Below are positions 1 through 8,757 of a DNA stretch of 64,000 bases, in pieces. The notes under the pieces are model-generated. The model was not told the origin of the DNA. It was given only the letters and a program-made list of their open reading frames with translations, and searched no databases. The position numbers and the translations under genes are program-made. Source of the DNA: Bacteroidaceae bacterium (GTDB lineage Bacteria > Bacteroidota > Bacteroidia > Bacteroidales > Bacteroidaceae); assembly GCA_017503645.1 (NCBI GenBank), contig JAFVSR010000014.1:1-64000 (forward strand), given 5' to 3'. The number at the start of each line of letters is the position of its first letter. Within the stretch, counting starts at the first letter, position 1.

Positions 1-1
1 G

Positions 2-604
2 GAATTCGAAAAATTGTTCAACGACATCGTAAGAAAGAACAGCGCCTACGCCTACCGCAACATAAGCAATGTGCCTGCCATTGAAAAATGGTACAAGACA
101 TATATGCAGGCATTGCGCGAGTGGGACAGCGACAGAGCATTCTACCCCGATGCAAACTTCACTCTGCGCGTGGCATACGGAACAGTTTGCGGTTACGAGA
201 ATGTTGATGGCGAGTACCGCACACACCTATCTACACTCGATGGAGTAATAGCCAAAGAGAACCCCGAGATTTACGATTACGACATACCGCAAGAACTGCG
301 CGACATATACAAGAACAAGGACTATGGCCGATGGAGCATAGAAAAGAACGGCCGCACCACGGTGCCCGTATGCTTCCTTGCATCGAACCACACATCGGGC
401 GGCAACTCGGGCTCGCCTGTAATAAACGGCAAGGGTGAACTTGTGGGAATAAACTTCGACCGCACCTGGCGCTCCACAATGAGCGACATTGAGTTCGACC
501 CCTCCATCTGCCGCAACATATCGGTGGATATACGCTACGTTCTTTTTGTAGTCGATCGTTTAGGGCACGCCCAATACCTGCTCGACGAGCTTAAAGTAAA
601 TTAA
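2..604 (+). CDS. Dipeptidyl-peptidase of family S46, DPP11-like, 3' part only
   Basis: This is the C-terminal part of a periplasmic S46 serine exopeptidase that removes dipeptides from peptide N termini. The reading frame is open to the left edge, so the start and the His and Asp of the catalytic triad lie outside the window. The nucleophile motif GGNSGSPV is present, with the catalytic Ser codon at 407-409. The residue 18 positions after that Ser decides specificity in this family: Gly in DPP7 (hydrophobic P1) and Arg in DPP11 (Asp/Glu P1). Here it is Arg (codon 461-463, context DRTW), so I infer DPP11 activity. The end, ISVDIRYVLF and so on, is typical of the family. The gene converges with the next one on a shared hairpin terminator. 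Confidence 0.93.
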   Translation, partial: EFEKLFNDIVRKNSAYAYRNISNVPAIEKWYKTYMQALREWDSDRAFYPDANFTLRVAYGTVCGYENVDGEYRTHLSTLDGVIAKENPEIYDYDIPQELRDIYKNKDYGRWSIEKNGRTTVPVCFLASNHTSGGNSGSPVINGKGELVGINFDRTWRSTMSDIEFDPSICRNISVDIRYVLFVVDRLGHAQYLLDELKVN

Positions 605-614
605 GGTATTTATA

Positions 615-660
615 TACAAAAAAGATGTCGGCTTCACGTGAAGCCGACATCTTTTTTGTA
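615..660. terminator. Bidirectional intrinsic terminator
   Basis: A perfect 46-nt palindrome with its centre between 637 and 638. The arms carry an A-run on the left and a T-run on the right, so it works in both directions between the converging peptidase and nuclease genes. Confidence 0.9.
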
Positions 661-673
661 TTATGTTGGTAAA

Positions 674-2743
674 TTATTTCTTATACACTTTCTCACCCGA
701 CACAATATAAAAACCAGCGGGCAGGCCATCGAGCGCTGCAGAAGGATTGGCAGCGGCACGCACCTTCACACCCTGCAAGGTATATACATCGACCGCTGTT
801 GCAGCCTCAACCAAAACATCCTCTACCGACGTGGTGCTCACAGGCGATTTTGCATATATGGTTACCGACTTCTGTGTTCCCGTGTAGCAGGAGAAACGCG
901 GTGACGATGTATTGTACTGCAATATATTGCGTGTAAACGAGCCCTGTGCTGTAATAACTGCCGCACCATCTGCTGCCACTGATATGAGCCAGCAGGCATC
1001 GTCGCTTATAGTCTGGTTCGAATAGAGGTAGTTGCTGCTGCTCGATGCTGCTGCCAAATAGAGACCATCGGCCACAAAAGCGAATGTGCCCTCCTTGGTA
1101 CCCTCCTCGATAACGAGAATTTGCGTACCCTCGGGGTATGAGGCAATGACATTCGACTCTATTACCGCACCTTCGATTCTTGCTCGATATTTACCCGACT
1201 GCGCACCCATCACAATGTCGTTATAGGCAATTATAATGGAGTCGCCCGCTGTGAGCGATGCTGCGTCGGTTACAAGTGTGAATTTGTCGAAGGGATAGTT
1301 ACCATTGTTGCCCTCGGTGCCGCCTGTACCTGTATCATCGCCTGTATTGTCATCACCACTGCCGGTGTTGTCGTCACCGCCGGTATCGCCGCCTGCATTC
1401 TCACCCTCCTTTGATGTGAGCACTACGTTCTTCACCTCCCAGGTGCCGGCCTTCTCGGCTGTTCCCACATACTTGAATGCCACGGTCACACCATTCTTGC
1501 CAAGGAACTCTGCGGGTATGGCAACATCGCCAGTTGAGGTAAATGTCCAGTCGCTTGTGTTTTCTGCTATGGCAAAATCAATGGCCGTCCACGATGCCGC
1601 GGTTACGTCGCCGCTGTAGTTGTCGCTTATTAACAATTGGTTATACTCGGCCACCTTGCCGCTTTTGTTGTAGCGTGTCACATAATCGAAAGAGATGACA
1701 GCCTCGCCTGCCTTTGAGAAATCGATGGGGGCAGACACAAGCCAGCTCTCTGCATCATTGTTCACATTCGACACATAAGAGGTAACGTAGGCTGCACCAT
1801 ATTTTATGGTCCAGGGGTAGGTGCCTGCGACCTCAACCGTGGTAAACTGCCCGAAATCGGAAGATAACGTCTCCATAATATGAATGGTGGCATCTGTATC
1901 CACCGCAGGGGTGTCGCCGCCACCTGTTATTGCGCCATCGAGGTTGAAGGTGTAATCGACCGAGTCACCCCACACATATTCTGCAAGCTGCGGGTAATCA
2001 ATGTATGGGTTGCGGTTGCCCTGTATCTCATACACGGCATTGTTACGGTTTATCTCCTTCCGGCTCACGGGGTCCTGCTTGTTCCATTTGAGCAGCAACT
2101 CCACAGCCCAGGGCTTGAGTGTGGGATATGCACTGTTTTCGTAGTTCATCCAGGTATATTCATATGTGAGGTTCTGGTAGCAGGTGAACATATACATAAA
2201 TGTACGTGCGAAATCGCCTTTATATTCGTCGCAAGGCTCAAAAGCACTCACGCTACTGCCGTTAATGGTAGCCTTGCCCACATATGTGACACCGTTGTTC
2301 CAGGTTTCCGACTCCAACTCGGCCATAGGAAAGTTACCTTTGCGGCTATTGGCATCCTGATCCGACGGGTTCAGGTGATGCAGGTCGCAATAGGCATCGT
2401 TCTTGGTACCGCCCCACCAGCTCTTTGCAACACTATGCTCTATATTCATACCGCCTATAGCATCGCCCTTGTCGCCAAAATAACGAACCTCGGCCGAATA
2501 CATATCGTACACCTGGTTGTTGGCAGGGTTGCGGTCGGTGGAATAAAAGGCTCCCCAGGTGGCGGCAGCACCACTGCCATAACTTATGCGCTCGTGTACC
2601 CTTATAAGTTCATAAAGTGCGTTTTTCAACGCGGCACCACCCTTCACACCATCGATAGAGGTGTAGTACTGCGACTGTGCTGTTGCCAATACAGAAAACA
2701 GTACGGCAACAATAAAACAGATGTTTTTCTTAACCATTTGCAT
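674..2743 (-). CDS. Secreted endonuclease I family nuclease with C-terminal sorting domain
   Basis: A 689-residue secreted protein. It has an N-terminal signal peptide ending near ATAQSQ; the second Met, two codons in, is an equally good start. About residues 26-270 form an endonuclease I domain with the metal-binding motifs NIEHSVAKSWW and DLHHLNPSDQDANSRKGNFP, which cut DNA or RNA without sequence specificity. Residues 290-445 look like a beta-sandwich module. A Gly/Asp/Thr-rich linker covers about 447-483, followed by a second beta-rich module. The last 55 residues (VYTLQGVKV, LPAGFYIV, KVYKK) resemble the type IX secretion C-terminal signal. The likely role is extracellular nucleic-acid degradation for nutrients. 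Transcription starts from the divergent promoter region shared with mutA. Confidence 0.88.
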   Translation of the reverse strand: MQMVKKNICFIVAVLFSVLATAQSQYYTSIDGVKGGAALKNALYELIRVHERISYGSGAAATWGAFYSTDRNPANNQVYDMYSAEVRYFGDKGDAIGGMNIEHSVAKSWWGGTKNDAYCDLHHLNPSDQDANSRKGNFPMAELESETWNNGVTYVGKATINGSSVSAFEPCDEYKGDFARTFMYMFTCYQNLTYEYTWMNYENSAYPTLKPWAVELLLKWNKQDPVSRKEINRNNAVYEIQGNRNPYIDYPQLAEYVWGDSVDYTFNLDGAITGGGDTPAVDTDATIHIMETLSSDFGQFTTVEVAGTYPWTIKYGAAYVTSYVSNVNNDAESWLVSAPIDFSKAGEAVISFDYVTRYNKSGKVAEYNQLLISDNYSGDVTAASWTAIDFAIAENTSDWTFTSTGDVAIPAEFLGKNGVTVAFKYVGTAEKAGTWEVKNVVLTSKEGENAGGDTGGDDNTGSGDDNTGDDTGTGGTEGNNGNYPFDKFTLVTDAASLTAGDSIIIAYNDIVMGAQSGKYRARIEGAVIESNVIASYPEGTQILVIEEGTKEGTFAFVADGLYLAAASSSSNYLYSNQTISDDACWLISVAADGAAVITAQGSFTRNILQYNTSSPRFSCYTGTQKSVTIYAKSPVSTTSVEDVLVEAATAVDVYTLQGVKVRAAANPSAALDGLPAGFYIVSGEKVYKK

Positions 2744-2787
2744 AGCTGTGATATATTAAAAGCGATATTTTTATGAATTCAGCGCTG

Positions 2788-2795
2788 CAAAGTTA
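2788..2795 (-). promoter_or_regulatory. -7 promoter element for the nuclease gene
   Basis: On the reverse strand this reads TAACTTTG, matching the Bacteroidota -7 consensus TAnnTTTG, 45 nt before the start codon. The -33 element is weak. Confidence 0.6.
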
Positions 2796-2840
2796 AAGTT
2801 TATTTTTTACAATAATGCGCGTTCTTCTAAAATATATTTA

Positions 2841-2848
2841 TAACTTTG
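2841..2848 (+). promoter_or_regulatory. -7 promoter element for mutA-mutB-topB
   Basis: TAACTTTG matches TAnnTTTG and lies 51 nt upstream of the mutA start. Together with the element at 2788-2795 it makes a compact divergent promoter region. No clear -33 TTTG is visible. Confidence 0.6.
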
Positions 2849-2899
2849 TGTTTCGAACTTTTGAAAACAACGAATATTCATTTCGCAAAACTCAATAAT

Positions 2900-4741
2900 A
2901 TGGAAAAGGAAAAAGAGAAACTGTTTAGTGAATTCTCGCCTGTTACCGCAGAGAGCTGGAAAGAAAAGATTGTAGAGGACCTCAAGGGTGCCGACTACGA
3001 CAAGAAGATGATATGGAGAACAAGCGAGGGATTCAACGTGAACCCGTTCTACCGCAAAGAAGATATAACAGAGGGCATTGCCAATGCATTGCCAGGGCAA
3101 TTCCCCTATACACGCGGTTGCAAGGCCGACAACAGATGGCTCATAAGAACCGAGCTCACCACCGACAACCCTGCCGAGGCTAACCAAAAGGCACATAAAC
3201 TTATTAAGGAGGGCGTTACATCCATTGGCTTCAAAGTGAAGGGCAAAATGGTGTCGGCCGAATTTGTGGAGCAACTGCTTGCCGGCATAGATGCCCAGGC
3301 TGTGGAACTGAACTTCGATGTATGCCTTAAGCGCAACGCCGACTTTGCAACCCACTTTGTTGCCCACTGCAAAGCACAAGGGTTCGACCTTGCCAAAGTA
3401 CGCGGCTCTATCAGCTACGACCCCATAGGCAAGGAACTGTGCAAAGGGGTGGCCATAGAGGATTATGCACAAACAGCCAAAACAATAATAGAGATTTTAC
3501 AGGAGCTGCCGCAGTTCCGTTGCCTTGTAGTGAATAGCGCAAAACTGTGCAACAGCGGCGCATATATAACACAGGAACTTGGTTATGCCCTTGCTTGGGG
3601 CAACGACTATATGCAGGCTGTCACCGAGGCCGGCGTGCCCGCCGAGGTGGCTGCACGTAGCATAAAGTTCAATATGGGAATATCGAGCAATTTCTTTATG
3701 GAGATTGCAAAATTCCGTGCGGCACGTATGCTGTGGGCCAAGATTGCCGAGCAATACACCCCCTGCAAAGAGAGTTGCAAGATGGCTGTTCACGCCGAAA
3801 CCACATCGTTCAACCTCACCCTGTTCGATTCATACGTGAATATGCTGCGCACACAGACCGAGGCTATGAGCGCTGCCATTGCAGGCGTGGATTCAATTAC
3901 CGTAAGACCCTACGACTCGATATATGAGACACCTACCGACTTTGCCGTGAGAATAGCCAAAAACCAACAGCTCATTCTCAAGCACGAGAGCCACATAGAT
4001 GCCGTGGCCGACCCAGCTGGCGGTTCGTACTATGTGGAGAGCCTCACGGCCTCTATAGCAAAAGAGGCCTGGAGAATATTCCTGGAGACAGAGCAGAACG
4101 GCGGTTTCCAGGCTATGGTAAGAAGCGGCAAGATACAGGAGATAATGGAAAAGACCGGCGACGACCGCCGCACCGCTCTTGCACGCCGCAAGGAGATACT
4201 GCTTGGTACCAACCAGTATCCTAACTTTGGCGAAACATCTGAGGGAAAAATTCCTATGGAGGAGAAATGTGCCTGTGGCGGACACTCGCACTCCTGCGGC
4301 GGGCTTAAAGCCACCCGCCTGGGCGAGGAGTTTGAGCAGCTGCGCCTTGCAACCGAGGCAAGCGGCCGCCGCCCCAGAGCATTTATGCTCACAATAGGCA
4401 ACCTTGCAATGAGACAGGCAAGAGCCCAGTTCTCTTGCAATTTCCTTGCAGCGGCAGGCTACGAGGTTATTGACAATCTTGGATTCAAGAGTGTTGAGGA
4501 GGGCGCGAAAGCCGCTTTGGAGGCAAATGCCGATATTGTGGTTATCTGTTCGAGCGACGACGAATATGCACAGTATGCAATCCCCGCCTATGAAGCAGTA
4601 AAGGATAAAGCGATATTCATTGTGGCAGGCGCACCCGCCTGCAGCGAGGAGCTGAAAGCTGCCGGCATCGACAACTTTATTCACGTGAGAGTAAACGTAT
4701 TGGAGACCTTGAGGGCTCTTAACGCCAAGTTGGGTATTTAA
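2900..4741 (+). CDS. mutA: Methylmalonyl-CoA mutase small (beta) subunit
   Basis: This is the non-catalytic partner of MutB in the adenosylcobalamin-dependent interconversion of methylmalonyl-CoA and succinyl-CoA, used in Bacteroidales to make propionate from succinate. It has 613 residues: a TIM-barrel mutase domain to about residue 440, then a degenerate B12-binding domain. Where MutB has DGHDRG, this subunit has IGNLAMRQAR, so it lacks the cobalt-ligand His, as expected for MutA. The Met at 2900 is chosen because it starts the conserved MEKEKEKLFSEF sequence; an upstream in-frame ATG at 2846 overlaps the -7 element. A Cys/His-rich stretch (CACGGHSHSCGG, about 457-468) sits in the inter-domain linker and is unusual. 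Confidence 0.96.
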   Translation: MEKEKEKLFSEFSPVTAESWKEKIVEDLKGADYDKKMIWRTSEGFNVNPFYRKEDITEGIANALPGQFPYTRGCKADNRWLIRTELTTDNPAEANQKAHKLIKEGVTSIGFKVKGKMVSAEFVEQLLAGIDAQAVELNFDVCLKRNADFATHFVAHCKAQGFDLAKVRGSISYDPIGKELCKGVAIEDYAQTAKTIIEILQELPQFRCLVVNSAKLCNSGAYITQELGYALAWGNDYMQAVTEAGVPAEVAARSIKFNMGISSNFFMEIAKFRAARMLWAKIAEQYTPCKESCKMAVHAETTSFNLTLFDSYVNMLRTQTEAMSAAIAGVDSITVRPYDSIYETPTDFAVRIAKNQQLILKHESHIDAVADPAGGSYYVESLTASIAKEAWRIFLETEQNGGFQAMVRSGKIQEIMEKTGDDRRTALARRKEILLGTNQYPNFGETSEGKIPMEEKCACGGHSHSCGGLKATRLGEEFEQLRLATEASGRRPRAFMLTIGNLAMRQARAQFSCNFLAAAGYEVIDNLGFKSVEEGAKAALEANADIVVICSSDDEYAQYAIPAYEAVKDKAIFIVAGAPACSEELKAAGIDNFIHVRVNVLETLRALNAKLGI

Positions 4742-4753
4742 CAAGAAGGAACT

Positions 4754-6889
4754 ATGAGAAGAGATTTCAGCAACATAGATATATTTGCAGGCTGCACAGC
4801 CTCAACAACAGCCCCCGCAACAAATAACGAGGTGTGGGAGACTGCCGAACATATAAATGTGAAACCGGTTTACACCGCCGACGACCTCAAAGAGATAGAG
4901 CACCTCGACTACGCGGCAGGCTTGCCCCCATTCCTGCGCGGCCCCTACTCTATGATGTATACATTCCGCCCGTGGACAATAAGGCAGTATGCAGGCTTTT
5001 CCACAGCCGAGGAGAGCAACGCCTTCTACCGCCGCAACCTTGCATCGGGCCAAAAGGGCCTTTCGGTGGCATTCGACCTGCCCACACACCGCGGATACAA
5101 CCCCGACAACGAGCGCGTGGTGGGCGATGTGGGAAAGGCCGGCGTGTCAATATGCTGTATGGAAAATATGGAACAGCTGTTCGATGGAATTCCCTTGAAC
5201 AAGATGTCGGTATCAATGACTATGAACGGTGCGGTACTGCCCGTACTCGCGTTCTACATAAATGCTGCGCTCGAACAAGGTGCAAAACTCGAGGAGATGG
5301 CCGGTACCATACAGAACGACATTCTCAAGGAGTTTATGGTGCGCAACACCTATATATACCCGCCCGCATTCTCAATGCGTATAATAAGCGACATTTTCGC
5401 ATACACATCGCAGAAGATGCCCAAATTCAATTCTATATCAATATCGGGCTACCATATGCAGGAGGCAGGAGCATCGGCCGACATCGAGCTTGCATACACC
5501 CTTGCCGATGGCTTGGAATATGTACGTGCAGGCGTGAACGCAGGCATCGACATAGACGCCTTTGCACCCCGCCTGTCGTTCTTCTGGGGCATAGGTATGA
5601 ACCCCTTTATGGAGATTGCCAAGATGCGCGCAGCGCGTATGCTGTGGGCCAAGATTATAAAGCAGTTCAACCCCAAGAACCCCAAATCGATGGCACTGCG
5701 CACACACTGCCAGACATCGGGCTGGTCGCTCACCGAGCAGGACCCCTTCAACAACGTGGGGCGCACGGTTATAGAGGCTATGAGCGCGGCTATGGGACAC
5801 ACGCAATCGCTGCACACCAATGCGCTTGACGAGGCTATAGCCCTGCCCACCGACTTTTCGGCGCGCATTGCCCGTAACACACAGATTTACTTGCAGGAGG
5901 AGACAAACATCTGCCGCGTGATAGACCCGTGGGGCGGCTCGTACTATGTGGAGAGCCTCACAAAGGAGATTGCCGAGAAGGCTTGGAAACTCATTCAGGA
6001 GATTGAGGAGCTTGGCGGTATGGCAAAGGCCATAGAGACAGGAATCCCCAAGATGCGCATAGAGGAGGCTGCTGCACGCACACAGGCACGCATTGATAGC
6101 GGCAAGCAGATTATTGTGGGCACAAACGCATATTGCCTCGACGAGGAGGAGCCCATCGACATTTTGGAGATTGACAATACTGCAGTGCGCGAGGAGCAGC
6201 TTGCAGCCATTGAGCGCAACCGCAAGAATCGCGACGAGGCAGCGGTGAAAGCCGCCCTCGACAAGATTACCGAGTGTGCAAAGAGCGGCAAGGGCAACCT
6301 GCTGGAGTCTGCAGTGGAGGCAGCCGGCCTGCGTGCCACATTGGGGGAGATTTCAGACGCTTGCGAAGCTGTCGCAGGGCGTTACAAAGCAATCATAAGA
6401 ACCATATCAGGAGTGTATTCAGCAGAGAGCAAAGACGATGCGAGCTTCAAGGAGGCTTGCCGCCTCACCGAGGAGTTTGCAAAGAGAGAGGGCCGTCGCC
6501 CCCGAGTGATGATAGCCAAGATGGGCCAAGACGGTCACGACCGCGGTGCCAAGGTGGTGGCAACGGGTTATGCCGACTGCGGCTTCGACGTGGATATGGG
6601 TATGCTTTTCCAAACACCCGCCGAGGTGGCCAAACAGGCTGTGGAAAACGATGTTCACGCAGTGGGTGTGTCGTCGCTTGCCGCAGGCCACAAAACACTT
6701 GTGCCGCAGCTCATCGAGGAGCTTGCGAAGTTAGGCCGTGAGGATATCCTGGTATTTGCAGGCGGCGTTATCCCTGCACAGGATTACGATTTCCTCTATC
6801 GTGCAGGCGTTGCAGGCATCTTCGGCCCCGGAACAAGCGTGGCAAAGGCAGCTTGCGAACTTATGAACATACTGCTTGACGTAGAATAA
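4754..6889 (+). CDS. mutB: Methylmalonyl-CoA mutase large (alpha) subunit
   Basis: The catalytic subunit, 711 residues, of normal length. The N-terminal barrel carries the substrate and radical residues within [13 protein letters not shown] and [11 protein letters not shown] (the Tyr-His pair). The C-terminal B12-binding domain has the base-off motif DGHDRGAKV, whose His is the lower cobalt ligand, followed by [10 protein letters not shown] and FAGGVIP. It starts 12 nt after the mutA stop and is surely co-transcribed. Together MutA and MutB form a heterodimer that needs adenosylcobalamin; no cobalamin synthesis or repair gene lies nearby. Confidence 0.98.
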   Translation: MRRDFSNIDIFAGCTASTTAPATNNEVWETAEHINVKPVYTADDLKEIEHLDYAAGLPPFLRGPYSMMYTFRPWTIRQYAGFSTAEESNAFYRRNLASGQKGLSVAFDLPTHRGYNPDNERVVGDVGKAGVSICCMENMEQLFDGIPLNKMSVSMTMNGAVLPVLAFYINAALEQGAKLEEMAGTIQNDILKEFMVRNTYIYPPAFSMRIISDIFAYTSQKMPKFNSISISGYHMQEAGASADIELAYTLADGLEYVRAGVNAGIDIDAFAPRLSFFWGIGMNPFMEIAKMRAARMLWAKIIKQFNPKNPKSMALRTHCQTSGWSLTEQDPFNNVGRTVIEAMSAAMGHTQSLHTNALDEAIALPTDFSARIARNTQIYLQEETNICRVIDPWGGSYYVESLTKEIAEKAWKLIQEIEELGGMAKAIETGIPKMRIEEAAARTQARIDSGKQIIVGTNAYCLDEEEPIDILEIDNTAVREEQLAAIERNRKNRDEAAVKAALDKITECAKSGKGNLLESAVEAAGLRATLGEISDACEAVAGRYKAIIRTISGVYSAESKDDASFKEACRLTEEFAKREGRRPRVMIAKMGQDGHDRGAKVVATGYADCGFDVDMGMLFQTPAEVAKQAVENDVHAVGVSSLAAGHKTLVPQLIEELAKLGREDILVFAGGVIPAQDYDFLYRAGVAGIFGPGTSVAKAACELMNILLDVE

Positions 6890-6899
6890 ACCGCACAAT

Positions 6900-8690
6900 A
6901 TGATTGTATGTATTGCGGAGAAGCCCTCCGTTGCCAAAGAGATAGCCGATGTATTGGGCGCAAAGAACAGGCACGAGGGTTTCTACGAGGGCAACGGCTA
7001 TCAGGTAACCTGGACATTCGGACATCTTTGCACGCTCAAAGAGCCGGGCGACTATACCCCTATGTGGCAACGTTGGAGCCTCGGCAGCCTGCCTATGGTG
7101 CCCCCGCGCTTTGGAATAAAGCTCATAAACGACAAAGGAATAGAGAGGCAGTTCGCCGTCATTGAAAAACTTATGAAGGCTGCCGATGGTATAATAAACT
7201 GCGGCGATGCCGGCCAGGAGGGTGAACTCATACAGCGCTGGGTAATTCAAAAAGCACAGGCAAAGTGCCCTGTAAAGCGTTTGTGGGTATCATCGCTCAC
7301 CGACGAGGCCATACGCGAGGGGTTCGGCACCCTAAAGGACCAGAGCGAGTACCAACCGCTGTACGAAGCAGGACTTTCGCGCGCCATCGGCGACTGGCTT
7401 TTGGGAATGAACGCCACACGCCTCTACACGCTCAAGTATGGCAAGAACCGTCAGGTACTATCGATAGGCCGCGTGCAGACACCTACCCTTGCTCTTGTGG
7501 TGAAACGCCATTTCGAGATTGTAAATTTTGTCCCCAAACAGTATTGGGAGCTGAAGACCACCTACCGCGACACCACCTTCAGCGCCGCCAAAGGCAAGTT
7601 CGAAAGCATCGAGGAGGCACAGGAGGCTTTGAAAAAGATTTCCGAGGCCCCCTTCACCGTAACCGATGTAACTGCCAAGAACGGCACCGAACTGCCGCCG
7701 CGCCTATACGACCTCACATCGTTGCAGGTAGATTGCAACAAGAAGTTCGGGTTAAGTGCCGAGGTTACCTTGCAAACCATACAGTCGCTCTACGAAAAAA
7801 AGATAACCACATACCCCCGCGTAGATACCACATACCTGAGCGACGACATTTACCCCAAATGCCCCGCCATACTTAAAGGACTGCGCGACTACCAGCAGCT
7901 GACCGCCCCGCTTGCGGGAAAGCCGCTGCTGAAATCGAAAAAGGTATTCGACAACAAGAAGGTGACCGACCACCACGCCATCATACCCACAGGGGTATAT
8001 CCGCAGGGGCTCACCGACCTGGAGAAAAAGGTGTACGACCTCATTACAAGGCACTTCATTGCGGTATTCTACCCCGACTGCAAATTCCGCACAACCACCG
8101 TACAGGGCGAGAGCAACGGCGTACCATTCAAAACCACAGGTAAGGAGGTAACCGAACCCGGGTGGAGGGTGGTTTTTGCAGGTGAAACAGCCGATGAAAA
8201 GGAGGAAAAAGAGAAGATTCTACCCCATTTCACAAAAGGCGAGAGCGGCCCCCACACCCCCGACCTTGCCGAAAAGTGGACTACCGCTCCAAAGCCCTAC
8301 ACCGAGGCCACACTGCTGCGCGCAATGGAAACCGCGGGCAAACTGGTTGACAACGAGGAGTTGCGCGATGCAATGAAGGAGAACGGCATAGGCCGCCCAT
8401 CCACACGCGCCAACATCATAGAAACCCTTTTCAAACGCGGATATATGAGGCGCGAGAAGAAGAACATTGCCGCCACCCCTACAGGCATAGAGCTCATAGG
8501 CATAATAAAGAACGAACTGCTAAAGAGCGCCGAACTCACAGGACAGTGGGAGAAGAAACTGCGCGACATCGAGAAACGGCAGTACGAGGCAAAAACCTTC
8601 ATAGACGAACTCAAGGTAATGCTCAACAATGTGGTAAAAGAGGTGCTCAGCGACAACAGCACAATGGGTAACCTCGCTAAAAATGATTAA
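6900..8690 (+). CDS. topB: DNA topoisomerase III
   Basis: A type IA topoisomerase of 596 residues that cuts and rejoins one DNA strand to decatenate replication and recombination intermediates. The N-terminal Toprim domain begins VCIAEKPSVAKEI and has the acidic motif GDAGQEGELIQR. The catalytic Tyr is about residue 305 in TTYPRVDTTY. The motif SIGRVQTPTLALV is also typical. The protein ends without C-terminal zinc fingers. It begins only 10 nt after mutB, so it is probably read from the mut promoter, although the functions are unrelated. Confidence 0.95.
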   Translation: MIVCIAEKPSVAKEIADVLGAKNRHEGFYEGNGYQVTWTFGHLCTLKEPGDYTPMWQRWSLGSLPMVPPRFGIKLINDKGIERQFAVIEKLMKAADGIINCGDAGQEGELIQRWVIQKAQAKCPVKRLWVSSLTDEAIREGFGTLKDQSEYQPLYEAGLSRAIGDWLLGMNATRLYTLKYGKNRQVLSIGRVQTPTLALVVKRHFEIVNFVPKQYWELKTTYRDTTFSAAKGKFESIEEAQEALKKISEAPFTVTDVTAKNGTELPPRLYDLTSLQVDCNKKFGLSAEVTLQTIQSLYEKKITTYPRVDTTYLSDDIYPKCPAILKGLRDYQQLTAPLAGKPLLKSKKVFDNKKVTDHHAIIPTGVYPQGLTDLEKKVYDLITRHFIAVFYPDCKFRTTTVQGESNGVPFKTTGKEVTEPGWRVVFAGETADEKEEKEKILPHFTKGESGPHTPDLAEKWTTAPKPYTEATLLRAMETAGKLVDNEELRDAMKENGIGRPSTRANIIETLFKRGYMRREKKNIAATPTGIELIGIIKNELLKSAELTGQWEKKLRDIEKRQYEAKTFIDELKVMLNNVVKEVLSDNSTMGNLAKND

Positions 8691-8757
8691 CAAAAGGGAA
8701 CCTTATATAATATTCGGGCAAAAAATGAGTTATTAAATCACACGAGATAATAACAGG

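Noticed and set aside
1880..2776. 298-codon forward frame opposite the secreted nuclease
   Set aside because: It lies antisense to a gene with clear catalytic motifs and a signal peptide, and its translation has no recognisable domain.
3893..4744. 283-codon reverse frame opposite mutA
   Set aside because: A shadow frame of a strongly conserved gene, with Cys-rich composition typical of antisense reading.
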